NCBI GenBank assembly: GCA_902583685.1 | Contig: CACHWO010000003.1 | Span: 1 to 50,452 of the forward strand | Direction: 5' to 3' | DNA length: 50,452 bases | Source of the DNA: an uncultured Pelagibacteraceae bacterium | Lineage (GTDB): Bacteria > Pseudomonadota > Alphaproteobacteria > Pelagibacterales > Pelagibacteraceae | Shown: one piece after another, positions 1-9,878 of the stretch | Layout: each line of letters starts with the position of its first letter | Position numbering within the stretch: the stretch's first letter is position 1 | Made by a program: the position numbers and the translations under genes | The notes under the pieces: generated by a model | Seen by the model: the letters and a program-made list of their open reading frames with translations, nothing else | The model's database searches: none | Told to the model about the DNA's origin: nothing

Positions 1-1
1 T

Positions 2-163
2 AAAGAAAACTCTGAACAATTTGAAAATTTAAAAAGAAAATTTCCTACTGCAGCCGTTGCTGAAATAAGTTTTAATTTCAATGATTGGGAAAAGTTATCA
101 AAAGTTAAAGGAAAATTAATATCATTTATAAAGCCAAAAGATCTTCAAACATCTAAGGAATAG
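2..163 (+). CDS. C-terminal fragment of an unidentified protein, truncated by window edge
   Basis: Open frame from base 2 to TAG at 161-163 (KENSEQFENLKRKFPTAAVAEISFNFNDWEKLSKVKGKLISFIKPKDLQTSKE); family not recognised. Confidence 0.55.
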   Translation, partial: KENSEQFENLKRKFPTAAVAEISFNFNDWEKLSKVKGKLISFIKPKDLQTSKE

Positions 164-790
164 CCAGCAGATCTTACTGTTCTGATAAGATCTTTCTTGC
201 CATCAATATTTATTGCTTTTCTTAGTCTTCTGATATGAACATCTATAGTTCTGGCCTCAACATAAATATCATCTCCCCATACAGAATTTAGAAGTTGCTC
301 ACGCGAATATACTCTTTTTGGATTCTTTATTAAAAAATCAATTAGTTTAAATTCGGTTGGGCCGACTATAACTTGTTTATCTGCTCTATAAACTCTTCGT
401 TGAACTCTATCTACTTTAAGATCCTCAAATACTACAACATCAGCGGCAACACTTGGTTTAGATCTCTTTAATAAAGCGTTAATTCTTGCAATAAGTTCTT
501 TTTGGCTGAATGGCTTAGTTACATAGTCATCAGCTCCTGTTTCAAATCCTTTAAGTTTGTCTTCTTCCTCACCTTTGGCTGTTAACATAATGATTGGGAT
601 ATTTTTGTGAAGATTGCTTCTTTTCAAATTTTTACAGACTTCAACACCTGAAATATCTGGCAACATCCAATCTAATAGCGTCTTCTCCATTGACTGCATA
701 ATCAACTTTGTGACCCTCTTTTTCTAAATTGTATTTAAGTAAAGTTACGATGGGCATTTCATCTTCAACAATGAATAAATTTGCCCTCAT
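145..790 (-). pseudogene. phoB: PhoB phosphate response regulator, reading frame disrupted inside the receiver domain
   Basis: ATG at 790 (TAATG overlap with phoU stop) gives MRANLFIVEDEMPIVTLLKYNLEKEGHKVDYAVNGEDAIR; the frame then shifts to LLDWMLPDISGVEVCK...winged-helix C-terminus. Confidence 0.8.
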
Positions 791-1470
791 TATCCTTTTG
801 GTCGGTCTCCCTCTAAATAATCTCCTGTAATCAGAAAATAAACTTGCTCTGCAATATTGGTTGCATGATCTCCAATCCTCTCAATATTTTTAAGCATGAA
901 AAGTAGTTGGGTTACTTTTTGTATATCGTTTTTATTTTTTTCTAAATGCTTTACTGCAGCTTCCATATTAGAATTAGTCATTTGATCTATTTCTTCATCA
1001 GAATTCCAAACATTTTCTGCTGTATCTTTAGCTCTATGTAAATACGAATTTAAAACTGCATTGACTTGTTTTGATGCTTTTAAACCAGCTATTTCGAAAT
1101 TTTTAGTAATATCATTAGGTAAATCAGTTCCAATTTTAGTTAATCGTTTTGAGATGTTTTTTGCTAAATCACCAATTCTCTCTAAGTCTGAAGAAACTTT
1201 TAAGGCAACAACTGTTTCTCTTAAATCTATTGCCATAGGTTGCCTTAAGGCAATCAAATTTACAACTTGCTCTTCTATATTTATTTCATATTTATCAGTC
1301 AATTCGTCATCTTTGATAGATTTTTCTGCTAAACTAATGTCTTTTTTAACTAAAGATTGAATAGTGTTTTCAAGCTGTTTCTCAACTCCAGTTCCCATTT
1401 TCACTATTGTATCTTTTAATAACCGAAGTTGCTCTTCGTAAGATTTTACAATGTGCGGTTTTTCACTCAT
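790..1470 (-). CDS. phoU: Phosphate-specific transport system accessory protein PhoU
   Basis: 226 aa, PhoU repeats (DLERIGDLAKNISKR, NIERIGDHATNIAEQVYFLITGD); between pstB and phoB. Confidence 0.95.
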   Translation of the reverse strand: MSEKPHIVKSYEEQLRLLKDTIVKMGTGVEKQLENTIQSLVKKDISLAEKSIKDDELTDKYEINIEEQVVNLIALRQPMAIDLRETVVALKVSSDLERIGDLAKNISKRLTKIGTDLPNDITKNFEIAGLKASKQVNAVLNSYLHRAKDTAENVWNSDEEIDQMTNSNMEAAVKHLEKNKNDIQKVTQLLFMLKNIERIGDHATNIAEQVYFLITGDYLEGDRPKG

Positions 1471-2225
1471 TAACCAAACCTTCCTGTAATATAATCCTGA
1501 GTTTGCTGATTATCAGGATTTTTAAATATTTTATCTGTTGGTCCAAATTCTATAAGTTTTCCCAAATGAAAGAAACCTGTTTTTTGAGATACCCTAGCTG
1601 CTTGTGACATTGAGTGGGTAACTATCACAATTGTGACCTCTTTTTTAAGATCATCTATAAGTTCTTCAATTTGAGCTGTTGCTATTGGGTCAAGCGCTGA
1701 ACATGGTTCGTCCATAAGAATCACTTCTGGACTTACAGATATAGCTCTAGCAATACATAGTCGTTGCTGTTGACCTCCTGATAAACCAGTTGCGATTTCA
1801 TCAAGTCTATCTTTAACTTCGTTCCACAAGGCAGCTTTTTTCAAACTTGTTTCAACTATTTGATCCATTTCTTCTTTGCTCTGTGCAATACCGTGAATAG
1901 TAGGACCATAAGCTACATTTTCATAAATTGTTTTAGGGAATGGATTGGGTTTTTGAAAAACCATACCAACGTTCTCCCTAAGTCTCACAACATCTAACTT
2001 TCTTGAATTCAGTTCTAGGTTGTCCATTTTAATACTGCCTTCAACTCTACAAATTTCTATGACGTCGTTCATCCTGTTCAAGCATCTTAAGAAAGTAGAC
2101 TTTCCACACCCAGATGGTCCAATTAAAGCTGTAACTTCTTTTTCTGCTATATCTATAGAGACGTCAAATAATGCCTGTTTGGATCCGTAATAAACATTTA
2201 CATTTTCCGCTTTGATTTTACTCAT
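1470..2225 (-). CDS. pstB: Phosphate ABC transporter ATP-binding protein PstB
   Basis: Walker [10 protein letters not shown], signature [26 protein letters not shown] typical of PstB. Confidence 0.97.
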   Translation of the reverse strand: MSKIKAENVNVYYGSKQALFDVSIDIAEKEVTALIGPSGCGKSTFLRCLNRMNDVIEICRVEGSIKMDNLELNSRKLDVVRLRENVGMVFQKPNPFPKTIYENVAYGPTIHGIAQSKEEMDQIVETSLKKAALWNEVKDRLDEIATGLSGGQQQRLCIARAISVSPEVILMDEPCSALDPIATAQIEELIDDLKKEVTIVIVTHSMSQAARVSQKTGFFHLGKLIEFGPTDKIFKNPDNQQTQDYITGRFG

Positions 2226-3521
2226 TTAACTCCATTTCTTTTCAAATTTGTGTCTAACGATTTGAGCTGCCAAGTTCATTAAAATTAAAAAAGCTAGAAG
2301 CACCATAATACATGCAGATACTTTTTCAACAAAACCCCTCTCAGCACTTTCTGACCATATATATATCTGAACTGGTAAACTTGCAGCAGGATCAACTGGC
2401 GTACCAGGTATTGTATTCACAAAAGCAACCATTCCTATTAAAATTAAAGGGGCTGTTTCCCCTAAAGCTTGAGCCAAGCCAATTATCGTTCCAGATAAAG
2501 TTCCAGGCATTGATAGTGGCACAGTATGATGCATGGTTGTTTGCATATTACTTGCACCCATCGCTAAAGCAGCTTCTCTTATACTTGGGGGAACAGCTTT
2601 TAAAGAAGCTCTTGCAGCAATAATTATTGTTGGTAATGTCATAAGAGACAAAGTAATTCCTCCAACAAGTGGTGTCGATCTTGGTAAATTAAAAACTGCT
2701 AATAAAACACCAAGACCTAGCAAACCAAAGACTATCGATGGAACAGCTGCCAAATTGTTAATGTTTACTTCTATAAAATCTGTAAATTTATTTTTTGGTG
2801 CAAACTCCTCGAGATAAATTGCTGCTAGCACTGCAACAGGAAATGAAAACGCTAAACATACTAGTATACTAAAAACTGTTCCCATAAACGAGCTAGCTAT
2901 ACCTGCTAGTTCTGCCTCTCTTGAATCAGGACTTGTAAAAAAACTAATGTTAAACTCTAATAAAATATCTCCTCTTTCATTAAGCATATCGTAAATCTGC
3001 AACTGGTAATCATTTACTCTTCTATTCTCCTCAGGAATATCTCTTGGATAATTTCCCTTATGAACTTGATCAACATCATCAGAAGCTGTTAATTTTATGG
3101 GCACTATTTTACCTAGATAGTCTGGATTTTTTAAAAGTAGATCTTTAACCTCTGCCTCATATTTATACGAAACCATTTGTATCAATTGACGATCCTCTTC
3201 TTCAGGAAGTCCAGGATCTAATGAGGTCATAGCTTTGTAAGCAACATCATAATAGTCTGCATTTTCTAAATCATCTTTTGATGGGCTTTCTGCATCGATT
3301 AAAAGTAATTCTTTATCATAATGAACTTCTGTTACTATCCAAGTTTTTTGGAAAGCTGAGTAACCTTTTGAAAATATCTGAAACATAAAAACTGCTAAAA
3401 AGCTTAAAGCTAATCCTATAGCTATTTTGCCATACCATTGAAATCTTCTTTCAGCGTTATATCTTTTTTTTAATAAATTTTTCTTAAAACTATTCATATT
3501 TTTCCCTATATTTTTTAACAA
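2226..3521 (-). CDS. pstA: Phosphate ABC transporter permease PstA
   Basis: Permease motif EAALAMGASNMQTTMHHTVPLSMPG; operon position. Confidence 0.93.
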   Translation of the reverse strand: MLKNIGKNMNSFKKNLLKKRYNAERRFQWYGKIAIGLALSFLAVFMFQIFSKGYSAFQKTWIVTEVHYDKELLLIDAESPSKDDLENADYYDVAYKAMTSLDPGLPEEEDRQLIQMVSYKYEAEVKDLLLKNPDYLGKIVPIKLTASDDVDQVHKGNYPRDIPEENRRVNDYQLQIYDMLNERGDILLEFNISFFTSPDSREAELAGIASSFMGTVFSILVCLAFSFPVAVLAAIYLEEFAPKNKFTDFIEVNINNLAAVPSIVFGLLGLGVLLAVFNLPRSTPLVGGITLSLMTLPTIIIAARASLKAVPPSIREAALAMGASNMQTTMHHTVPLSMPGTLSGTIIGLAQALGETAPLILIGMVAFVNTIPGTPVDPAASLPVQIYIWSESAERGFVEKVSACIMVLLAFLILMNLAAQIVRHKFEKKWS

Positions 3522-4866
3522 CTGAAAGAGCGATTACATTTAAGAGTAAAGTTACTATAAATAAAGATATTCCTAATGCAAAAGCTGATTGAGTTTTTGG
3601 ATCTCCAAATTGTTGGTCTCCAATTAAAATTACTACAATTTGCGCTGTAATGGTTGAAGTTGACTCAAGTGGATTTATTGTAAGATTAGCCGCTAGTCCT
3701 GAGGCCATTACAACAATCATTGTTTCTCCCACCGCTCTCGATACTGCTAAAAGTATCGAACCTACGATACCAGGTAGGGCTGCTGGAAAAATTACTTTTT
3801 TTACAGTTTCAGATTTTGTTGCGCCCATTGCGTAACTCCCATCTCTTAAATTTTGCGGTACTGCTGTTATAACGTCATCGCTTAAACTTGAAATAAAAGG
3901 AATTATCATTACTCCCATAACTGCTCCTGCAGCTAAAGCGCTCTCCGCTGAAACTTCTAAACCCATAGCGTTACCAATTTCTTTAACAAAAGGACCGACG
4001 GTTAAAGCTGCAAAAAAACCATATACCACTGTTGGAATACCAGCTAAAATCTCAATAATAGGTTTCGCATATTTTCTCACGCCTCTTCCGGCATACTCAG
4101 ATAGATATATCCCACTCAGCAAACCTATGGGGATGGCAACACACATTGCAATAAAAGCAATAAAAAAAGTTCCAGCAAATAAAGGCACAGCTCCGAAAGC
4201 ATCCTTCATTAATTCAGGATCTGGTTGGCCATCTCTTACAAAAGTTTTAGCAGGATACCAATGAGTTCCGAATATAAAGTCAAAGATTTTTACTGCTTGA
4301 AAAAACCTAATCGCTTCGAATAAAAGTGAAAAAACTATTCCGATTGTAACTAAAACTGCGCCTAATGATGCAACAAATAACACCCATTTAAGAAAAATTT
4401 CTACTGGTTCTCTCATTCGATCATTTTTCTGAACAGATCTATACGCAAAACTCAGAGAGAAAATTAAAATTGCTAAAATAATTGCTACTTTAGCGCTGTT
4501 AGCTATTCCTTTTAATTGAATGTACTTATTAGCAGACTCATCTAGAAAATTAGTAATATTTCCCGTGTAAGTTCCTACGGCTAATGCTTTAACCTTTGTG
4601 TAAATAAGCTGAAGCTCATTTTTAGTTAAGTTCTGATCAGTGTAATCTTGTAAAATAAATGTTTTAACTATTGATGGTTCAAAAACTGACCATAGGACAA
4701 AAATTATTAGTGCTGGTGCAGCACACCAAGCAGCTAAATAATATCCATAAAATTTTGGTAATGCCGTAAGTCTTTGTGATGATTGAATAACTAGAGCTTT
4801 TTTTCTACCGAAATAATAACTTGTGAAAGTTAAGAGAATAATAAAAGTTACAAGTATTAAATTCAT
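3490..4866 (-). CDS. pstC: Phosphate ABC transporter permease PstC
   Basis: Permease motif DGSYAMGATKSETVKKVIFPAALPGIVG; operon position. Confidence 0.93.
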   Translation of the reverse strand: MNLILVTFIILLTFTSYYFGRKKALVIQSSQRLTALPKFYGYYLAAWCAAPALIIFVLWSVFEPSIVKTFILQDYTDQNLTKNELQLIYTKVKALAVGTYTGNITNFLDESANKYIQLKGIANSAKVAIILAILIFSLSFAYRSVQKNDRMREPVEIFLKWVLFVASLGAVLVTIGIVFSLLFEAIRFFQAVKIFDFIFGTHWYPAKTFVRDGQPDPELMKDAFGAVPLFAGTFFIAFIAMCVAIPIGLLSGIYLSEYAGRGVRKYAKPIIEILAGIPTVVYGFFAALTVGPFVKEIGNAMGLEVSAESALAAGAVMGVMIIPFISSLSDDVITAVPQNLRDGSYAMGATKSETVKKVIFPAALPGIVGSILLAVSRAVGETMIVVMASGLAANLTINPLESTSTITAQIVVILIGDQQFGDPKTQSAFALGISLFIVTLLLNVIALSVVKKYREKYE

Positions 4867-4883
4867 ATTGAGCTTCCAGAGAT

Positions 4884-4910
4884 AAAAAGGGGGTAAAATA
4901 CCCCCTTTTT
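4884..4910 (-). terminator. Intrinsic terminator/attenuator between pstS and pstC
   Basis: Perfect 10-bp inverted repeat aaaaaggggg-taaaata-cccccttttt with a T-run on either strand. Confidence 0.85.
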
Positions 4911-4925
4911 GTTGAATTGATACTA

Positions 4926-5930
4926 CTACTTCTTAGCAGGCATGTTAACTAACTTCGTAGCGTTAGTTCTAGATGTTTTGTATAACTTGCCATCTAGAGG
5001 TACTAGCCCGATATCAGTTAAATAACCTTTTTTGCCCATAGCTTTTTTACTTGTGAACTCTTTTACGAATTCATGTAAGCCAGGTACAACGCCCACGTGA
5101 GCTTTTTTCACATAGAAGAATAAAGGTCTTGCAACTGCGTAACTGTAATCTTGAATCGAAGATAGACTTGGTTGACCACCTTCAATGCTTGCAGCTTGCA
5201 ATTTATCTTTTGCAGCTAAGAAATAACTGAAACCAAAGAAACCGAACATTTCTTTGTCCGCAGCTAATTTTTGAATAATAAGTGAGTCGTTCTCACCAAC
5301 TTCAATTACCGCACCATCTTCTCTTAACGCTTTATATTTAGCGCCAGCTTTTTTAGAAGCATCATCGATACCTTTTTTCATTACTAATGAATTCCAAGCA
5401 TCTCTTGTTCCTGATGTTCCTGGAGGCACCATAACTTTGATAGGGTAGTTTGGTAATGATGGGTCGATATCACTCCAATTTTTATATGGATTTGGTACTA
5501 ACGCACCATCTTTAGCAACTTCTTTTGCTAATGCTGCCCATAATTGTTTTTTTGTAAAGTTTACTGGTTTAGCATCTTTAGAATACGCTAGGGTAATTCC
5601 ATCGTTACCAACTGTAATCTCTACGATTTCTTCAACACCATTTTTTTGACATAGCGCATACTCTTTAGCCTTCATAGCTCTAGATGCATTTGTTATGTCT
5701 GGGTGCTCTGTACCAACTCCAGCACAGAATAATTTAGCTCCACCACCTGTTCCTGTTGACTCGATTACTGGTGTTTTAAATTTACCAGACGAACCAAATC
5801 TTTCAGCAACGATTGTTGCATAAGGGAATACAGTTGAAGAACCTACGATTTTAATCTGATCTCTAGCTTGAGCAGAAGTTACAACTAACATTGCAACTAA
5901 TGAAGCTAAAGCGATTGATAGTTTTTTCAT
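4926..5930 (-). CDS. pstS: Phosphate ABC transporter substrate-binding protein PstS
   Basis: Signal peptide; IVGSSTVFPYATIVAERF, ESTGTGGGAKLFCAGVG, PPGTSGTRDAW motifs. Confidence 0.95.
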   Translation of the reverse strand: MKKLSIALASLVAMLVVTSAQARDQIKIVGSSTVFPYATIVAERFGSSGKFKTPVIESTGTGGGAKLFCAGVGTEHPDITNASRAMKAKEYALCQKNGVEEIVEITVGNDGITLAYSKDAKPVNFTKKQLWAALAKEVAKDGALVPNPYKNWSDIDPSLPNYPIKVMVPPGTSGTRDAWNSLVMKKGIDDASKKAGAKYKALREDGAVIEVGENDSLIIQKLAADKEMFGFFGFSYFLAAKDKLQAASIEGGQPSLSSIQDYSYAVARPLFFYVKKAHVGVVPGLHEFVKEFTSKKAMGKKGYLTDIGLVPLDGKLYKTSRTNATKLVNMPAKK

Positions 5931-5998
5931 TGTTTATCCTTTCATTTATTAATTAATTAACAAACATAAGACTCATAGAATTAAGAGGATTCTTAATT

Positions 5999-6016
5999 AT
6001 TACAGATATGTTAAAA
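5999..6016 (-). promoter_or_regulatory. Candidate Pho box upstream of pstS
   Basis: Minus strand TTTTAAC-ATAT-CTGTAAT: second heptamer is a close match to CTGTCAT-type half-site, 4-nt spacer; about 70 nt upstream of the pstS ATG. Confidence 0.6.
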
Positions 6017-6037
6017 ATTTATTAAAATGATAACTTT

Positions 6038-6649
6038 TTAGTTGAACTTTCTAGTTATCTCGATTTGTTGATAATCAGAGGCTAAAGACCCTCCGCAACT
6101 AAAAGGTCTTACTTTATTTTTAACTGCGTAGGATTGAGTTGGCTTTAATGTAACTTCTAGTTGTACAAAGTTAACTAACTTTTGAGTAAATCCTTTGTCA
6201 TATCTCCAAGCATTCCATTGTGTGGGAGCGGTGAATACTTCACTTAAATAAGATGCAGCTTGTGAGTGAATCATATTGCTCTGATTTTGTCCTTTTAAAA
6301 GATTATTTTTAACTTTTTCAAAAATTTTTCTACATTTGATTGAGTCCGCCATGTACGAGTTCGCATTTAAATGAGTACTCATCGGTGCTGACACAATTAA
6401 TTGAATTCCATCGTATCGTCTTGAAAATAAAGCTTCAGTATAAATTGTAGATACATTTTTACTATCTACTTCAAAGACTAAATCGTTTTTAGCTTGCTTA
6501 AGATCGTTTTTCAGTCTTAGAAGCCCAAGATCAAAAACTGTAAGAGGTTGAGAACGTAAAGTTTTCTCTATTAAATTTACATCTGCTTTAACAGTTGTAA
6601 AAATTAAAGTTAATAAAACCAGACTTATATAATTCATTAATCTAGTCAT
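6038..6649 (-). CDS. Predicted secreted/periplasmic protein of unknown function
   Basis: 203 aa, N-terminal signal-like helix MNYISLVLLTLIFTTVKA; located between phoR and pstS. Confidence 0.75.
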   Translation of the reverse strand: MTRLMNYISLVLLTLIFTTVKADVNLIEKTLRSQPLTVFDLGLLRLKNDLKQAKNDLVFEVDSKNVSTIYTEALFSRRYDGIQLIVSAPMSTHLNANSYMADSIKCRKIFEKVKNNLLKGQNQSNMIHSQAASYLSEVFTAPTQWNAWRYDKGFTQKLVNFVQLEVTLKPTQSYAVKNKVRPFSCGGSLASDYQQIEITRKFN

Positions 6650-6712
6650 ACTAAAACTTTAACTATTTTGCCGTCTATCTCAAGACAAAATTTAATAAAA
6701 CTGTAATATTTG

Positions 6713-7918
6713 CTAAAATTTTGAAAAATGGACCTTTATTTCGGTGCCACTTTGAGCTTCACTTTTTATTTCTAGTTCTCCTCTATGCTGATTAACAATG
6801 TGCTTCACGATCGCCATTCCAAGTCCAGTGCCACCAACTTTTTTACTTTTAGCGGCATCAACTCTAAAAAATCTTTCAGTAATTCTCGGAAGTTGTTCAG
6901 TTGGAATTCCAATACCATTATCTTTAATGGACACGGTATAAGAGTCTCCTATAACTTTTCCGTTACCTTGCCCACAATTAATTTCAATCTTTTTATTTTT
7001 TTCTGAATATTTTATACTGTTATCAATAATATTTGAAAAAACTTCTATTAATTTTTCATGATCGCCTTTAATAAAGAAATCATCTTTTATATTATTTTTA
7101 AATTCAAAAGATTTTAAATTTTTTTGATGGATATCTTCAACGTTACTTAAAACTTCTTTTAAATTTACTTTATCTTGAGGCTGTATATGTTCCTCTAACT
7201 CAATTCTACTTAATGAAAGTAAATCTTTAATTAAGCTTTCCATCCTATCAGCTTGCTCAAGCATTATCGGTATAAATTTTTTTTGTGCTTCTAAATCATC
7301 TTTCGCATGTCCGCTTATAGTTTCTAAAAATCCTTTAATAGAAACTAAAGGTGTTTTAAGTTCATGGCTGACATTAGCTACAAAATCAGATTTGAACCTT
7401 TGCGCTTTTATAATATCAGTTAAATCTTTTAGAAATAAAACAACTGAGTCAGGATCATCGACATATGAGTTCGGTCCAGAGAATAGATGAACTTTAAAGA
7501 ACTGAAATGAGGGAGTGGATAATTCTAAATCCATAGTAATTGTCTCTTTTTTTAAAAGTACTAAATCAATATTTTGGAGTAAATCAGGAACTCTCAATAA
7601 AGTAGCCACGTGCTTATTTAAATTATTTTCTCCAAATTTTTTTTTTGCACTATTATTAAAAAATTTGATATTTTTAAATTTATCTACAATTAAAATTAGA
7701 TCATCGATTTGATTTATAATCTTTACTTGCTCATTAGTTTTTTCAATATTTTCATTGGTGATGTCTTCTATCCCCTCTTCTTTATCACCTGATTTTAGTT
7801 TGTCTTTTTGTCTATTTATTTCTGATTTTGCGGCTATACCTGCTCCGATGCTTTTAAAAGATACGAATATAACAAATATAGCAAGACCTGCGCCTATTAA
7901 TATAAAGAGTAAATCCAT
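6713..7918 (-). CDS. phoR: Phosphate regulon sensor histidine kinase PhoR
   Basis: N-terminal TM helix, H-box FVANVSHELKTPLVSIKGFLET, N/G boxes (NIIDNSIKYS, GTGLGMAIVKHIVNQHRGEL); adjacent to pst genes. Confidence 0.9.
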   Translation of the reverse strand: MDLLFILIGAGLAIFVIFVSFKSIGAGIAAKSEINRQKDKLKSGDKEEGIEDITNENIEKTNEQVKIINQIDDLILIVDKFKNIKFFNNSAKKKFGENNLNKHVATLLRVPDLLQNIDLVLLKKETITMDLELSTPSFQFFKVHLFSGPNSYVDDPDSVVLFLKDLTDIIKAQRFKSDFVANVSHELKTPLVSIKGFLETISGHAKDDLEAQKKFIPIMLEQADRMESLIKDLLSLSRIELEEHIQPQDKVNLKEVLSNVEDIHQKNLKSFEFKNNIKDDFFIKGDHEKLIEVFSNIIDNSIKYSEKNKKIEINCGQGNGKVIGDSYTVSIKDNGIGIPTEQLPRITERFFRVDAAKSKKVGGTGLGMAIVKHIVNQHRGELEIKSEAQSGTEIKVHFSKF

Positions 7919-7965
7919 TAATTAATTATAGTTGAAGTAAGGTTAATTTAAAGGGGAGATATGTC

Positions 7966-9000
7966 TTAATTTACTGCAGTGTTATTGATAAATATCTCTG
8001 CACATCTCTTCCAAGTAAATTGTTTAGCAAATTCTTTACAGTTGTCTCTATCTGCTTTTAAAGCTGTCAAAGCCGCTTTTTTTAAATCTTTATCAAGACA
8101 ACCAATTGATTTTCCATTAGCTAATTTAAAAATATCCATTGTACCTGGGCAATCAGCGTAACCTGCTACGGGTGTTCCTGCCATCAAAGACTCTATACAT
8201 ACAATTCCAAATGTTTCCGTTTTTGATGGAAAAACAAAAACGTCAGCTGATGCAAAATAAGAAGCTAATTCACCGTTCGTTTTTTGACCAACAAACTTAG
8301 CATCAGGATACTCTTTTTTGAGTTTTTTTAAATGGGGACCTGTACCAACTAATATTTTTTTACCTGGTAAATCAAGGTCTAAAAAATCTTTAATATTTTT
8401 TTCCAATGCGATCCTTCCTACATAAACAAAAATTGGTTTGTTGTAATTTAATGTCATTTTCTTTGGTTCTCCTAAATGATCTGCCCCTCTTGTCCAAACA
8501 ACCATTTTGTCATTAATTACCCCTATATCGCTTAATTCTTTTTTCATCGACTCTGTAGTGACTAATACCCTTTCAGCTTTGTTGTGAAAGTTACTTAAAA
8601 ATTTTTGGGATATTTTTTCGGGTATTATAGGGAGATATAATTTTAGATATTTATCAAATCTAGTGTGAAAACTTGTAGTAAATTTTATCTTATTTCTACC
8701 TAAATATCTTCTAGCTGATAGTCCTATAGGTCCCTCTGTAGCAATATGTATTCTAAACTGTTCATTATTATTTTGTGCTTCGATCATTTCTTTTTTAATT
8801 AATTTACCAACCCTCCATACATTTATGGCTAATTTGATTTCATTATATTTGGGCATTGGAACTGTGAAAAATTGAGTAGGTTTAATGTAGCTAACTTTGT
8901 GACCCATTTTTTTTAATTCAATTTCTAATCTTGAATAAGATCTGGTCACACCATTTAAAACATGTTCCGGACAAGCATCCGTAACAATTAATATTCTCAT
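7966..9000 (-). CDS. GT4-family glycosyltransferase, likely diacylglycerol glycosyltransferase (Agt/MgdA-like)
   Basis: ATEGPIGLSARRYL, TTSFHTRFDKY, FVFPSKTETFGIVCIESLMAGTPV motifs; paired with a PlcP-like gene. Confidence 0.85.
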   Translation of the reverse strand: MRILIVTDACPEHVLNGVTRSYSRLEIELKKMGHKVSYIKPTQFFTVPMPKYNEIKLAINVWRVGKLIKKEMIEAQNNNEQFRIHIATEGPIGLSARRYLGRNKIKFTTSFHTRFDKYLKLYLPIIPEKISQKFLSNFHNKAERVLVTTESMKKELSDIGVINDKMVVWTRGADHLGEPKKMTLNYNKPIFVYVGRIALEKNIKDFLDLDLPGKKILVGTGPHLKKLKKEYPDAKFVGQKTNGELASYFASADVFVFPSKTETFGIVCIESLMAGTPVAGYADCPGTMDIFKLANGKSIGCLDKDLKKAALTALKADRDNCKEFAKQFTWKRCAEIFINNTAVN

Positions 9001-9005
9001 AAATG

Positions 9006-9818
9006 TTAAACTACCTCTTTAAGCTGAGTTCTGTAATTTACCACTTCTTGTCTAATTTCATCCCACTTAATAATTTCCATTTTTCCATCTAGATGCTCTA
9101 CAAGAGCAGTGCAGTTCTCTACCCAATCACCACAATTTAAATAGTTCACTCCATCAAAATTTTGATTTGAAGCTTTATGAATATGTCCACAAATAATTCC
9201 GTCGACATTTTTCTTTTTACCGTAGCTTGATACAGTTTTTTCATAATCACCTATATATTTAACTGCATTCTTTACTTTATTTTTTAAAAATTTTGCAAGC
9301 GACCACTTCTCCTTGCCAAAAATGTTTCTAATAAAATTTACTAAATTATTTAATCTTAATAATAAATTATAAGCGATGGCACCCACTTTAGATAACCAGG
9401 GTGCATATTTCATAACACCATCCCACTGGTCTCCATGAATTACCACATATTTTTTTTTATCAACTGTTTCATGTATACATTTGTTTATTAACTCAACATC
9501 ACCAAAATTTATTGGAACAAACTTTCTAAAAATCTCATCGTGGTTTCCTGTAATATATTTTACTTTTGTACCGTGTCTTGCCTTTCTAAGAGTTTTTTGA
9601 ATGACATCATTGTGTTCTTGTGGCCAAAAAAAACTTTTTTTGAGAGCCCAAATATCGAAGATGTCTCCCACCAAATAAAGATTTTCTGATCTTGTGTGTT
9701 TATAAAATTCTAAGAGTTTATTTGCTTGGCAACCAACTGTTCCTAGATGAACATCTGAGATGAATATACTTTTAAATGTAAGTATTTTTCCTTCGGCGCT
9801 AGATTTTATTTGTTTCAT
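9006..9818 (-). CDS. plcP: Metallophosphoesterase, PlcP-type phospholipase C (UDP-2,3-diacylglucosamine hydrolase-like family)
   Basis: FISDVHLGTVGCQA, LVGDIFDIW, YITGNHDE, VIHGDQWD, ICGHIHKA metal-binding motifs; next to an Agt-like glycosyltransferase. Confidence 0.85.
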   Translation of the reverse strand: MKQIKSSAEGKILTFKSIFISDVHLGTVGCQANKLLEFYKHTRSENLYLVGDIFDIWALKKSFFWPQEHNDVIQKTLRKARHGTKVKYITGNHDEIFRKFVPINFGDVELINKCIHETVDKKKYVVIHGDQWDGVMKYAPWLSKVGAIAYNLLLRLNNLVNFIRNIFGKEKWSLAKFLKNKVKNAVKYIGDYEKTVSSYGKKKNVDGIICGHIHKASNQNFDGVNYLNCGDWVENCTALVEHLDGKMEIIKWDEIRQEVVNYRTQLKEVV

Positions 9819-9859
9819 TTTATAAAACGAATCTCTTCTTTTAGTTGAATCATAAATAT

Positions 9860-9877
9860 GTTACAGAAATGTTAAAA
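9860..9877 (-). promoter_or_regulatory. Candidate Pho box between plcP and the diacylglycerol kinase-family gene
   Basis: Minus strand TTTTAAC-ATTT-CTGTAAC, 16/18 identical to the candidate box upstream of pstS; 42 nt upstream of plcP ATG. Confidence 0.6.
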
Positions 9878-9878
9878 A

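Noticed and set aside
1061-1360. ORF 99 aa on plus strand antisense to phoU
   Set aside because: Fully inside a well-supported gene on the other strand; composition looks like reverse-frame read-through.
2312-2817. Two overlapping plus-strand ORFs antisense to pstA
   Set aside because: No motif or RBS; fully antisense to a conserved permease.
6690-6707. Third Pho-box-like sequence ATTTAATAAAACTGTAAT on plus strand
   Set aside because: Only 14/18 to the other two and oriented away from the minus-strand genes; chance match plausible in this AT-rich DNA.
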